64,000 nt of DNA from Pontibacter aydingkolensis (GCF_019443125.1 NZ_JAHYXK010000013.1:53663-117662); one strand, 5' to 3'; positions 17,531 through 25,542 are shown, counted from the stretch's first letter. Notes: a model not told the origin generated them from the sequence alone. A program made the numbers and translations.

Positions 17531-18001
17531 ATGAAAAAGATCATAGCAATGCTGGCAATGGGTTTGATGATAACCGGTGCGGCTTATGCGCAGGATGCTC
17601 CAAAGAAAGACAAAAAGCAACGGACTGAGCAACGCGGAGAGCGCATGCAGAAGCAAAAGAAGTCTCCTGAGGAGATGGCTGCCAAACGCACAGAGATGCT
17701 CACAAAAAAGTATGACCTGAACAAATCGCAGGAAAAGAAACTGCAGGCCCTGAACTTGAGACATGCACAGGAGAAACATGCTTTGCACGCCAACCGCGGC
17801 GAAGCCAGAGACCATAGGAGCGCACGTGGCGAAATGCAGGGCAGCAAAGCGCGTTACGAGGCCGAGCTAAAGGATATTTTAAACAAAAAGCAGTATGCCC
17901 AGTACGAAGCCGATAAAGCTGCAAAACATGCTAAGCATGAGCAAAAGCGTGAACAGCGCAAAGCTCAAAGAGGAGGAAGAATGCAAAGAAGCGAAAGATA
18001 A
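17531..18001 (+). CDS. DUF4890-like basic periplasmic protein
   Basis: Signal peptide MKKIIAMLAMGLMITGAAYA (cleaved at about residue 20), then a highly charged helical protein very rich in Lys, Arg, Gln and Glu. It contains SPEEMAAKRTEMLTKKYDLNKSQEKKLQAL, which resembles Spy/CpxP-like chaperones, and a His/Lys/Arg-rich tail. The DUF4890 assignment is from overall pattern. Likely periplasmic and possibly a chaperone or envelope-stress protein; that role is inference. It is followed by a strong terminator. Confidence 0.75.
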   Translation: MKKIIAMLAMGLMITGAAYAQDAPKKDKKQRTEQRGERMQKQKKSPEEMAAKRTEMLTKKYDLNKSQEKKLQALNLRHAQEKHALHANRGEARDHRSARGEMQGSKARYEAELKDILNKKQYAQYEADKAAKHAKHEQKREQRKAQRGGRMQRSER

Positions 18002-18009
18002 GAGAATGC

Positions 18010-18040
18010 AAAAAGGGAGGCTACACAGCCTCCCCTTTTT
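18010..18040 (+). terminator. terminator after DUF4890-like gene
   Basis: Stem AAAAAGGGAGGCT / AGCCTCCCCTTTT around a 4-base ACAC loop followed by T-run, 9 bases after the stop. Confidence 0.85.
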
Positions 18041-18061
18041 TGTCTACTGTAAAGTATAAAC

Positions 18062-18649
18062 CTACTCTTTCAGAACCATATCAATGCACATAACGGCGCC
18101 AAGTATAAGCAGGCGTATGTTGTTATCCTGCGGCACCTGGTCGGTAATGGTAAGTATGTAGTTGTCGGCTGATGTGAAAAGCTCTTTGCCAATGCCAGCC
18201 CATTTTTTGCTTACGCGAGCAAACTCCAGGGTATCTTTTACAAATTTAAAGTCCCAGCTGGTCCATTTGCCTTGCAGCGTGAACAGGTAATTATCACCAG
18301 CATCTACTATATTAAACTTTCCGCCAATCGAGAAAAATTTCTGCTTTAAACGGCCTATCACTTCATCGTTCTCGTCCAGAATCTCTACTGTGGATACAAA
18401 CAAGGCTACACCTCTTCGCACAGTCAACACTTTTTCACCGTCGGCGGCTCTTACTTCAATGTTAAAAGGTGTCATTCGCTTGTAATCTGTAAAGCGAATC
18501 AGCCTGGTAAAGAAGCCAAGGCTTTCTTCACGGCAGGTCAGGATTTCCTTCTGGGTGTGCGGATCGTAGATATCGTAGTTATTAGCAGCTTTAAAAATGC
18601 CGGTATGCTCTTTTACAAAGTATGAATTCTGGTTTAAAATAGGGTGCAT
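18062..18649 (-). CDS. LURP-one-related / phospholipid-scramblase-like protein
   Basis: A 195-residue protein with the Tubby-like beta-barrel pattern of LURP-one and scramblase relatives: NSYFVKEHTGIFKAANNYDIYD at the start, VLTVRRGVALFVSTVEILDENDEVIGRLKQKF in the middle (residues about 75-106), and FKFVKDTLEFARVSKKW near 135-151. It ends in a hydrophobic segment (NIRLLILGAVMCIDMVL) as scramblase-like proteins do. Exact role in bacteria is unknown. Confidence 0.75.
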   Translation of the reverse strand: MHPILNQNSYFVKEHTGIFKAANNYDIYDPHTQKEILTCREESLGFFTRLIRFTDYKRMTPFNIEVRAADGEKVLTVRRGVALFVSTVEILDENDEVIGRLKQKFFSIGGKFNIVDAGDNYLFTLQGKWTSWDFKFVKDTLEFARVSKKWAGIGKELFTSADNYILTITDQVPQDNNIRLLILGAVMCIDMVLKE

Positions 18650-18763
18650 GCGGTAAAGTTTAGTATGTTGTAAAGGTAGTTCATACTTTGGATCAAGTAT
18701 GAACAGACAATATAGGAATTTTGAAGTATAAGCAGTTTCAAATAAAGACCATTTACTCTTGTG

Positions 18764-19327
18764 CTAAACTCTAAGTGAACCACGAAAGGCCCTGGCAGCA
18801 TAGTAAGATTGGGCTCCGTTGTGATATATAAATACATGTCCGTAGCGGTAATCACCAAACAAAGCTCCTCCGAGCTTTCTAATTTCAGAAGGTGTTTTTA
18901 CCCAGCTGGATGTTTTAGCGTCAAATTCTCCAAGTTTTTGCAGGTGCCGGTACTGCTCTTCTGTTAATAGCTCAAGTCCCATAGCAGCAGCCATATCCAA
19001 AGCATTGTTTTCCGGCTTGTGTTCTTTTCTGGACTCCAGCCCTTCACGATCATAGCAAACGCTTCGGCGGCCTTTGGGACTTTCCGGTGCACAATCAAAA
19101 AAAATATATTCGCCTGTTTTCTTGTCAAAGCCTACTACATCTGGTTCGCCGCCGGTTATTTCCATTTGATAGAGCGACCACAGCTTTTCAGGATTAGCTT
19201 GCAGCCTTGCTTGTACTTCAGACCATTCCAGACCTTGATGGCGGCTTTTGTTTTTCTCAAAACGGGCATTTAGCGTTTTAATTAGTTCTTCGCGTTGTGC
19301 TGGAGTTAATTCCTTTTTATTTGCCAT
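18764..19327 (-). CDS. DUF4256 family protein
   Basis: A 187-residue soluble protein. The family-typical pieces are WSEVQARLQANPEKLWSLYQ, MEITGGEPDVVG, YIFFDCAPESPKGRRSVCYD and the C-terminal GGALFGDYRYGHVFIYHNGA. Length matches the family. The function of DUF4256 is not known. Found scattered in many bacteria as a single gene, as here. Confidence 0.85.
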   Translation of the reverse strand: MANKKELTPAQREELIKTLNARFEKNKSRHQGLEWSEVQARLQANPEKLWSLYQMEITGGEPDVVGFDKKTGEYIFFDCAPESPKGRRSVCYDREGLESRKEHKPENNALDMAAAMGLELLTEEQYRHLQKLGEFDAKTSSWVKTPSEIRKLGGALFGDYRYGHVFIYHNGAQSYYAARAFRGSLRV

Positions 19328-19466
19328 AGTGAGTGTATAGCATTTTAGTATGCTGGGAGATGGTGTTAATTGTTTGGATTATGTTGATTGAGCCATTATT
19401 TATACTTGCACTCAACGGGTTTGGCCATCAGGCGGCGCAGCTGGTTTATGAGTGTGGTTAGTGCGA

Positions 19467-20327
19467 TTAATATAATGGTGATGTATAAGGTTTTTTGTTC
19501 TTCTTGAAATACACTTGCAAGTGAACTTGAGAATTGACTTTTTTACCCATAAACTCAGCTGGTTTCCACACCTTGCCTTTCATGATAGCTTTGATTATTT
19601 CGTTTTGAAGCTTTGTATTGAGACTATCAATCGAAGTGTATGCTGGATACATTACATCGTAAACTCTCTTAATCTCAAAGTTCTTTTGCTTTCTGTGTAC
19701 TGCTATTACACTAATTTTACCTTTAGTATCAACATTGATGATAAAGTTTTGAAAATTTGAGTCATCAAGGCCACTGTAGAGTTCACTATCTACTTGAATC
19801 AGCAGCGTGTCCAGCGGAACCTTAGGCTCAGGCTTTTGATATTCTTCTGAATATGCAATGTTCCGAATCGCGGTTCTCTCGAAAATAATCTTATTTAGGT
19901 CTATACTGTTACCTAACTTTAAGATTTCCAATTCTTCCTTCCTGATATTCTCAAAGGAGCTATAAGGCTTGGAGTTAGAGCAGAAGTAGCCAAAAGCTAA
20001 ATCTCCTTTATACTCATAGGCGTAAACGAGCCAGCTTTCTCCTTCATTTACACTAAAGTCGCATGAAGTATAGTTTCCTGTGTACCTGCCTTCTGCATTT
20101 TGAGTGAATGTGAGCTCTTTGGGTTTTGCCTTATTTGCTTTAAAGTGCTTATCTATTTTTAGAGTAACTGTATAGGTCAGGGAGTCGGCTGCATATTCCT
20201 TTTCAATAACTGAACCCCAAATAACATACTTCGATTGTAGGAATTCCAGAGCGACAGGTGGTGGATCGCAGGAGCATGCCAAAGAATACAATGGAAGTAG
20301 TAAGAACGTGATTAATGCATATTTCAT
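19467..20327 (-). CDS. secreted protein with TIMP/NTR-like start and TonB-like C-terminus
   Basis: Signal peptide MKYALITFLLLPLYSLA followed at once by CSC, as in tissue-inhibitor-of-metalloproteinase (netrin-like) domains where the mature N-terminus is Cys-x-Cys. The next part (YVIWGSVIEKEY ... YTVTLKIDKHFK ... YTSCDFSVNEGESWLVYAYEY) fits an OB-type NTR domain up to about residue 130. The last 100 residues (LQNEIIKAIMKGKVWKPAEFMGKKV ... VYFKK) look like the C-terminal domain of Bacteroidota energy-transducer TonB. No anchor other than the signal peptide. Both domain calls are by pattern; the combination is unusual. Function unknown. Confidence 0.65.
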   Translation of the reverse strand: MKYALITFLLLPLYSLACSCDPPPVALEFLQSKYVIWGSVIEKEYAADSLTYTVTLKIDKHFKANKAKPKELTFTQNAEGRYTGNYTSCDFSVNEGESWLVYAYEYKGDLAFGYFCSNSKPYSSFENIRKEELEILKLGNSIDLNKIIFERTAIRNIAYSEEYQKPEPKVPLDTLLIQVDSELYSGLDDSNFQNFIINVDTKGKISVIAVHRKQKNFEIKRVYDVMYPAYTSIDSLNTKLQNEIIKAIMKGKVWKPAEFMGKKVNSQVHLQVYFKKNKKPYTSPLY

Positions 20328-20450
20328 TATTTGCTTTTATTTGCCCTAGCTAGTGTATTAACGGAAGTCTATTCGGCTTATCTGTTGATTTTGACAGATA
20401 AACTGAATTATATAAATGTAATATAGTATAAACTATATCAACCCACAACC

Positions 20451-20485
20451 AAAAAAGCCCACCGCAACAATAGTCGCAGCAGGCT
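20451..20485 (-). terminator. terminator after nth
   Basis: On the minus strand, AGCCTGCTGC pairs with GCGGTGGGCT (several G-T pairs) and is followed by TTTTTT. It begins about 25 bases after the nth stop. Confidence 0.55.
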
Positions 20486-20509
20486 TCCATACTTTATACT
20501 TTAACCCTA

Positions 20510-21193
20510 TTACATTCCACCCACCTTGTTCTCCGGGTCATCGGGAATATTCGGAAAGTATTTTTGGAAAAAGGCGCAAAAGTGAGTGAGGGGGCATTCT
20601 TCGCATTTAGGACGGCGGGCAACACAGATATAGCGGCCATGAAGTATAAGCCAGTGGTGCGCTTTGGCTACCAGGTCGTTTGGCAGGTTGCTTACCAGCT
20701 GCTTTTCTACCTCTAGTGGGGTTTTCGCTTTTTTATCAACCAACCCTAAGCGTTTACTTACACGGAACACGTGCGTATCTACGGCCATGGCAGGCTGGTT
20801 CCAGATAACCGATACAATAACGTTGGCTGTTTTGCGGCCTACGCCGGGCAGCTTTACCAGCTGCTCCACGGTATCGGGGATTTCGGAGTTAAACTGCTCT
20901 ACCAGCATTTTACCCAGGCCGGCAAGGTGCTTTGCCTTGTTGTTGGGGTAGGATATACTTTTAATGTAAGGGAATATCTCTTCCGGGGCAGCCGCTGCCA
21001 GGTGCTCCGGCGTAGGAAAAGCCTCGAACAGGGCAGGCGTAACCATGTTTACGCGCTTATCGGTGCATTGCGCGCTAAGTACAACGGCAAGTATAAGCTC
21101 GTAGGGGTTGGTGTACGCGAGTTCGGTTTCAGGCTCCGGGAAGTTCTGTGTAAAGTAGTCTACCAGCAGCCTGTAACGTTGTTTCTTAAGCAT
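20510..21193 (-). CDS. nth: endonuclease III
   Basis: Bifunctional glycosylase/AP lyase that removes oxidised pyrimidines. Start at ATG 21193 (MLKKQRYRLLVDYF); a TTG 15 bases upstream lies in a terminator stem. The HhH motif LPGVGRKTANVIVSVIW (about residues 112-128) contains the catalytic Lys, and VDTHVFRVSKRLGL contains the catalytic Asp. The [4Fe-4S] cysteines are spaced C-x6-C-x2-C-x5-C (CVARRPKCEECPLTHFC) near 188-204. At 227 residues it is normal. It follows the sigma factor operon on the same strand but is separated by a terminator. Confidence 0.97.
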   Translation of the reverse strand: MLKKQRYRLLVDYFTQNFPEPETELAYTNPYELILAVVLSAQCTDKRVNMVTPALFEAFPTPEHLAAAAPEEIFPYIKSISYPNNKAKHLAGLGKMLVEQFNSEIPDTVEQLVKLPGVGRKTANVIVSVIWNQPAMAVDTHVFRVSKRLGLVDKKAKTPLEVEKQLVSNLPNDLVAKAHHWLILHGRYICVARRPKCEECPLTHFCAFFQKYFPNIPDDPENKVGGM

Positions 21194-21229
21194 AAAAAAA
21201 GTTTGCAATCGGTTAAGACTGCAAACTTA
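21194..21229 (-). terminator. terminator after the sigma factor pair, touching the nth start
   Basis: On the minus strand AAGTTTGCA pairs with TGCAAACTT around a 12-base loop and runs into seven T directly before the nth ATG at 21193. The stem includes the stop codon of the small gene (21213-21215). Confidence 0.75.
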
Positions 21230-21443
21230 AGCTTTTTGAGTAATTAAGTATATTTTGTACAGCGCGCTGGTGTGGGCTTTTAAGCGCAGTGTCTAAAAGG
21301 TTCTGGATCTGTAAGAGCTCGGAGCAGCCTTCAGCCAGCTCGTTGTCGTGCATAAATGCCGCTTCCAGCTGCGTGCAGGCATCATCTGCCAACTCGTTAT
21401 ATACATACTGGATCAGCTCATTCTGAGTAGAGGTTTTTATCAT
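21213..21443 (-). CDS. small partner of the ECF sigma factor, candidate anti-sigma protein
   Basis: A 76-residue soluble protein, MIKTSTQNELIQYVYNELAD, continuing with predicted helices EAAFMHDNELAEGCSELLQIQNLLDTAL. The spacing of ELIQYVYNELADD... and the following helices resembles an anti-sigma domain. It lacks the His-x3-Cys-x2-Cys zinc motif and has no membrane segment. It overlaps the end of the sigma gene by 26 bases, so it is translationally coupled. Start taken at ATG 21443; a TTG at 21449 is two codons upstream. The anti-sigma role is inferred from position and helix pattern. Confidence 0.65.
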   Translation of the reverse strand: MIKTSTQNELIQYVYNELADDACTQLEAAFMHDNELAEGCSELLQIQNLLDTALKSPHQRAVQNILNYSKSLSLQS

Positions 21444-22020
21444 AAGCAATATTACTGTTTAGCATCTTTTTCCTCAGGTTTATAAGCGCATAGCGCATAC
21501 GGCCTAAGGCAGTGTTGATGCTCACACCAGTAGAGTCTGCTATCTCCTGAAAGCTCATGTCGGCGTAATGGCGCATCATAAGCACTTCCCGCTGCGACTG
21601 CGGCAGCGTTTGGATAAGCTCTCTTAAACGGGCATGGGTGTCCTCTTTTACCTGGAACTGCTCCGCAGAGTCTTCTGCAAAAGCCATGGTATTGAACACA
21701 TTGCTACCGTCTTCCAGCGTGATCATCGGGCTACGTTTCTCTTTGCGGAAAAAGTCGATTGCCAGGTTATGGGCAATACGGCATATCCAGGAAGAGAACT
21801 TGCCTTCTTCGTTATACCTGCCGCTCTTCATGGTGTGGATAGCTTTAATAAAAGCATCCTGCATCAGGTCTTCGGCTGTATACGTGTCCTTTACAATTAA
21901 TAAGATCGTGGTGTAAACTTTGTTTTTGTGTCTGTTTACTAGCTGTTCAAACGCATTCTCATTACCTGCGATGTAAAGCGAGACTAAAGCAGAGTCGCTT
22001 ACTTGCGTAGTTGTATTCAT
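21418..22020 (-). CDS. ECF-type RNA polymerase sigma factor
   Basis: Alternative sigma-70 factor of 200 residues. Region 2 reads ALVSLYIAGNENAFEQLVNR ... AEDLMQDAFIKAI ... KFSSWICRIAHNLAIDFFRK (residues about 10-95). Region 4 is LPQSQREVLMMRHYADMSFQ, then EIADSTGVSINTALGRMRYA (about 138-180), with the helix-turn-helix that reads -35-like elements. The length and DFFRK..R pattern are those of Bacteroidota RpoE-like factors. A minus-strand promoter candidate lies at 22107-22137. The gene product pairs with the small overlapping gene downstream. Target genes are not evident. Confidence 0.92.
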   Translation of the reverse strand: MNTTTQVSDSALVSLYIAGNENAFEQLVNRHKNKVYTTILLIVKDTYTAEDLMQDAFIKAIHTMKSGRYNEEGKFSSWICRIAHNLAIDFFRKEKRSPMITLEDGSNVFNTMAFAEDSAEQFQVKEDTHARLRELIQTLPQSQREVLMMRHYADMSFQEIADSTGVSINTALGRMRYALINLRKKMLNSNIAYDKNLYSE

Positions 22021-22106
22021 CTTAAAGCTACATTAGTTTAACGTAGAGCTTTATATCATATTGTTGCGTTTAGGTTTTTAAACAAAGTTTTTTTGAAGTG
22101 AAGAAT

Positions 22107-22137
22107 CAAATATATGTAATGCATTTTATTTGTGCAA
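22107..22137 (-). promoter_or_regulatory. candidate promoter of the sigma factor operon
   Basis: Minus strand: TTG (complement of 22135-22137), 20-base spacer, then TATATTTG (complement of 22107-22114), matching the Bacteroidota -33/-7 pattern. Leader of about 80 bases to the ATG. Confidence 0.6.
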
Positions 22138-22182
22138 GCCTGGCATCGTACCCTTGCCTAAATAAATTTGTTACCTTCAGCA

Positions 22183-22223
22183 TTATCAAAGCTTCCGGTG
22201 CAGAAGCTTACTATAGTTGATAA
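22183..22223. other. nested inverted repeat in non-coding DNA
   Basis: Outer arms TTATCAA / TTGATAA (22183-22189, 22217-22223) enclose inner arms AAGCTTC / GAAGCTT (22189-22195, 22203-22209). It lies in the 549-base gap (22021-22569) between the sigma operon and the globin gene. Apart from this, the sigma promoter and the globin terminator, nothing is seen in the gap. Confidence 0.45.
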
Positions 22224-22437
22224 AACCTTATACGGTAGGATAATATAAAAGAGTGTTAAAATCCTTCAATTTAGTTTTCCACATATAGTAAATGTGCCTT
22301 GTTTTAATAATTAGGCGGTTTCTGAATAAGTTGTGTGAAAGAATTAAGTTATTACGCTGCATTAGAGCATGCATCAACTGCGGAAATTTAAAGATATAAT
22401 TAAGCTGCTGAGCCAGAATTTTTAAGCAGATTAAAGC

Positions 22438-22468
22438 AAAAACGGCCTTAATTTATAAGGCCGTTTTT
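22438..22468. terminator. terminator after the globin gene
   Basis: Perfect 13-pair stem AAAAACGGCCTTA / TAAGGCCGTTTTT with an ATTTA loop, symmetric A/T tracts; about 100 bases beyond the globin stop on the minus strand. Confidence 0.85.
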
Positions 22469-22569
22469 AATGCTTATACTGTATGTCTGAAAATAGATAG
22501 TTGCAGATTGGAGTGTGTCATGCAAGTGCTTACACGGCGGGTGCCGTTAAACGTTTTACTTGCCTGTAA

Positions 22570-22959
22570 CTATACTATAGGCTGCCTGGTACGTGTATCG
22601 ATCATGCCCATCTTCATCTGAAAAACCTGTGCAATGCTGATAGCTTTTTGTTTTGCTTCGGCTGCCTTGTCGCCTTCAAACAGTTTGTCTATAGTTTTTG
22701 TAAACAGCTCCACCCACCGGCTAAAGTGATGCCGCTCTATTGGTAAGCTCACGTGCTTCGGAAATGGCTGGCCTTTATAAGCCATGCTTCCCAATAGCAC
22801 GGTACTCCAGAAAGTATACATCAGGGGCAGATGGGTATCCCAGTTTACTTTAGCAAAACCGTTAAAAACCGGCGACAGCAACTCGTCCTGGTTTACGGCA
22901 TCGTAAAAAGTATTAACCAGTAATTTAATATCCTCTTCGTTTTCCAGGTCTCGTTTCAT
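22570..22959 (-). CDS. group III truncated haemoglobin
   Basis: Small haem protein of 129 residues, MKRDLENEEDIKLLVNTFYD. The features fit group III: DELLSPVFNGFAKVNWDTHL, then FWSTVLLGSMAYKGQPFPKHVSL where the His (about residue 69) is the likely proximal ligand region, and IERHHFSRWVELFTKTIDKLF. The Tyr-Phe and Trp positions expected near helices B and G are present (TFYDAV, RWVELF). Group III globins are suggested to handle nitric oxide or oxygen chemistry; the partner is unknown. An inverted repeat sits 24 bases upstream of the start. Confidence 0.9.
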   Translation of the reverse strand: MKRDLENEEDIKLLVNTFYDAVNQDELLSPVFNGFAKVNWDTHLPLMYTFWSTVLLGSMAYKGQPFPKHVSLPIERHHFSRWVELFTKTIDKLFEGDKAAEAKQKAISIAQVFQMKMGMIDTRTRQPIV

Positions 22960-22982
22960 TAATCTCTTTGCTTATTGCTATT

Positions 22983-23025
22983 GCTCTTACAGCTGACTAA
23001 ATCAGTTTGTTAGCTGTATAAGAGC
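22983..23025 (-). promoter_or_regulatory. inverted repeat upstream of the globin gene
   Basis: Arms GCTCTTACAGCT (22983-22994) and AGCTGTATAAGAGC (23012-23025) pair over 12 bases with a two-base bulge. Located 24 bases before the globin ATG on the minus strand, it could be an operator or a leader hairpin. Confidence 0.45.
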
Positions 23026-23163
23026 AGTATTCTTAAAAAGAAGCACAAGTTTAAGGGCTTTTTTGCTACAAGAAAATGATATAGGTCACTTTGAAGTATA
23101 AACTTTAAAACAAAGTATAACCGTTGAGCCGGACATTAGCAGTAACCGGAAAGTATCGGGCAT

Positions 23164-23204
23164 AAAAAATCCTTCGAAAGAGCTGAGGATTCTTGCCGAA
23201 GGAT
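23164..23204 (-). terminator. terminator after the 112-residue gene
   Basis: On the minus strand ATCCTTCG pairs with CGAAGGAT and is followed by a T-run; 24 bases after the stop at 23228. Confidence 0.7.
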
Positions 23205-23227
23205 AATTTGCTAAATAAAATCGGGTA

Positions 23228-23566
23228 TTATTTCCTGCTATAGCCTTTCAGGCGGTTTAAGATCAGGAGTAGTTTACGGTTGATTTCACGTTCTTCTACA
23301 GGTTTGCACTGCGCCGTAATGTCGCATGGTTTCTGTAGTTTTTTCTCTACTGCTTTTAAATGTTCCAGGTAGCACTCTAGCGTGGTGCAGGATACATTTT
23401 TAAGTGTATCGTCGGTGGTGTCAGTTTCAGTTTTATACTTCAGGTTAATAGCTTTCGAAATCTCAACATTGATCATCTTTGTCAAGTCAGCATCAGTCAT
23501 TATCTCCTGCTGGTACACCTTTCGCTCAATGTTCTCCAATAAATATCGGATGTCCAGTTGCTTCAT
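23228..23566 (-). CDS. hypothetical protein, 112 residues
   Basis: Not recognised. A polar, mostly helical cytosolic protein, MKQLDIRYLLENIERKVYQQ, with a Cys-containing centre (VSCTTLECYLEHLKAVEKKL) and a Lys/Arg-rich end (EREINRKLLLILNRLKGYSR). Four Cys (CTTLEC, PCDITAQC) could bind metal, but the spacing fits no motif I know. The own terminator downstream supports a real single gene. Confidence 0.6.
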   Translation of the reverse strand: MKQLDIRYLLENIERKVYQQEIMTDADLTKMINVEISKAINLKYKTETDTTDDTLKNVSCTTLECYLEHLKAVEKKLQKPCDITAQCKPVEEREINRKLLLILNRLKGYSRK

Positions 23567-24086
23567 AATTCAAACTTTAATAGTGGTAAGATGTTTTATA
23601 TAATGCCTTGCGGCAATTTAAAGTACGCTAAAATTGCAAGCGCACACTAACGAAAAAGTTAAAATAGCAATACGTTAATCTTTACTTAGTTTTAGTAACA
23701 AGACTTTAACAGAATGGTTACTTTGAAATAATTTTTAAAAAGGCCGAATGGCTATAGCTGTGTTTCTGCGCAGATGGCGAGCTATAAATTTTTATACTTA
23801 AGATGTACGCGTTGTGTTGCCCTTTAAACCCATAAAAAAGTTAAAAAAACGAAGGCGGGTTGGCATAGCTGGGGCAGTATTGGATTGTTTATACTTTTAA
23901 ATGACGCTTTGCTCGCTGCAAACAATGTTTTTAACTGGTTTTAAGCCTGATTTTAAGAATCTGCTAAGTGTAATATTTATGATGCAAATACCCGGCCTGA
24001 GGACTGCAATATCTGAACAGGAACCAGTGCATGGCAGCGGCAGTTTATGTAGCTTTGTGCCCTCTTAATTTACTTTACCCCAATTC
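23567..24086. other. 520-base divergent intergenic region
   Basis: AT-rich gap between the 112-residue gene and the MFS gene. A TAGCTTTG -7-like box lies at 24050-24057, 30 bases before the MFS ATG, without a good -33. No RNA gene, coding frame or notable repeat recognised. Confidence 0.5.
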
Positions 24087-25349
24087 ATGAAGCTTACCTC
24101 CCCGCACGACCCTTTCGCGGTACTGCGCATTCCGGATTTCAGGTTGTATGTTTCGGCCCGGCTATGTATAACACTGGCCATGCAGATACAGGCCGTAATT
24201 GTTGGCTGGCAGATCTACGATATTACCAAAGACCCGCTTTCGCTGGGGCTTATTGGTCTGGCTGAGGCTCTGCCTTCCATAGTTGTATCGTTGTATGCGG
24301 GCTATGTAGCCGATGTGGTGGTGCGTAAAAAGATCATTGTAGCAGTTATTATAGTGTTGTTATTTTGCTCTGCTGCGCTGCTGTTCTTTACATTGGATGT
24401 CAGCCAAATACTACAGCAGCACGGGGTAATGCCTATTTATGCGATAATCTTTTTAAGCGGACTTGCCCGTGGGTTTATGGGGCCGGCTGTGTTTTCGTTT
24501 ATGCCACAGTTAGTAGCCAACAAGCAGCTTTATGCCAATGCCATTACCTGGAGCACTACCACCTGGCAGGCAGCCTCGCTGGCTGGCCCGGCTTTGGGTG
24601 GCCTGATCTATGGTTTCTGGGGTGTAAGTATGGCTTATTCCGCAGATCTGGTACTGGTATTGCTATCGCTGGTGTTTTTCACACTCATCGCTTCCAGGCC
24701 TTTGCCCGAAAATGCCAACCCACAAAATTTTAAAGACAGCCTGCGCACCGGTTTAAAGTTTGTATTTGGCAACCAAATTATACTTAGCGCCATCTCCCTT
24801 GATCTTTTTGCCGTACTTTTTGGCGGAGCTGTAGCTTTGCTGCCTGTTTTTGCCTCCGATATATTGAATATGGGTCCCGAAGCGCTTGGCTTTATGAGAG
24901 CCGCACCTGCAGTAGGCTTTGTGCTGATGGCAGTAGTTATGGCTTATAAACCTATATCGCGGAATGCAGGCAGGAAAATGCTGTGGTGCGTGGCAGGGTT
25001 TGGAGTGTGTATCGTGCTGTTTGGCCTTTCTACTAATTTCTGGTTCTCGATGGTGCTGCTGGCCTTAAGCGGCGCTTTTGATAGTATAAGCGTTATCATC
25101 CGCTCTACCCTCATCCATACGTTAACTCCTGAATACATGAAAGGCAGGGTGTCGTCTGTGAACAGTATTTTCGTGGGCTCCTCTAACGAAATAGGCGCAT
25201 TCGAATCTGGGTTTACGGCAAGGCTAATGGGTACCGTACCTGCTGTGGTGTTTGGTGGCCTGATGACATTGCTGGTAGTTGGGGTAACAGCTTTTAAAGC
25301 AGATAAACTCCGCAACCTGGACATGACACCTAAACCGGAGTTGGCTTAG
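24087..25349 (+). CDS. MFS transporter (EntS-like exporter family)
   Basis: Proton-driven exporter of the major facilitator superfamily, 420 residues with about 12 hydrophobic segments. The start SPHDPFAVLRIPDFRLYVSAR and the following MQIQAVIVGWQIYDITKDPL match the MFS_3/enterobactin-exporter type. The loop GYVADVVVRKK (about residues 72-82) is the conserved motif A (GxxxDxxxRK). The second half repeats the pattern with RSTLIHTLTPEYMKGRVSSV. Substrate unknown; relatives export siderophores or act as drug pumps. Single gene with its own terminator. Confidence 0.9.
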   Translation: MKLTSPHDPFAVLRIPDFRLYVSARLCITLAMQIQAVIVGWQIYDITKDPLSLGLIGLAEALPSIVVSLYAGYVADVVVRKKIIVAVIIVLLFCSAALLFFTLDVSQILQQHGVMPIYAIIFLSGLARGFMGPAVFSFMPQLVANKQLYANAITWSTTTWQAASLAGPALGGLIYGFWGVSMAYSADLVLVLLSLVFFTLIASRPLPENANPQNFKDSLRTGLKFVFGNQIILSAISLDLFAVLFGGAVALLPVFASDILNMGPEALGFMRAAPAVGFVLMAVVMAYKPISRNAGRKMLWCVAGFGVCIVLFGLSTNFWFSMVLLALSGAFDSISVIIRSTLIHTLTPEYMKGRVSSVNSIFVGSSNEIGAFESGFTARLMGTVPAVVFGGLMTLLVVGVTAFKADKLRNLDMTPKPELA

Positions 25350-25369
25350 TATACTTTTTATACAAAAGC

Positions 25370-25407
25370 AGAGACGCCCCAGAGCAGGTATCGTCCGGGG
25401 CGCCTCT
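25370..25407 (+). terminator. terminator after the MFS gene
   Basis: Stem AGAGACGCCCC / GGGGCGCCTCT with one mismatch and a 16-base loop, followed by TTTTCTTTTT. It also lies just beyond the bTHX stop, so it may serve both convergent genes. Confidence 0.7.
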
Positions 25408-25425
25408 TTTCTTTTTACGGAATCG

Positions 25426-25542
25426 CTATTTAGCTGTTTCCTTTTTCTCTTGTTGGGCTTTGTTGGCTTTGCGTGGGCGTCTGTTGCCGTACGTGCCTTT
25501 GGTAATTTTGCCTTTGCGTGATTTTTTATCGCCTTTTCCCAT
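25426..25542 (-). CDS. 30S ribosomal protein THX (bTHX)
   Basis: A 38-residue basic protein beginning MGKGDKKSRKGKITKGTYGN and continuing RRPRKANK. MGKGD(K/R)K..(K/R)GKI..G(S/T)YG..RP is the bTHX signature; the protein sits in a cavity at the top of the small subunit head. The Gln/Lys/Glu-rich last ten residues are an extension beyond the short Thermus form. The start is ATG 25542 and the stop 25426-25428. Confidence 0.9.
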   Translation of the reverse strand: MGKGDKKSRKGKITKGTYGNRRPRKANKAQQEKKETAK

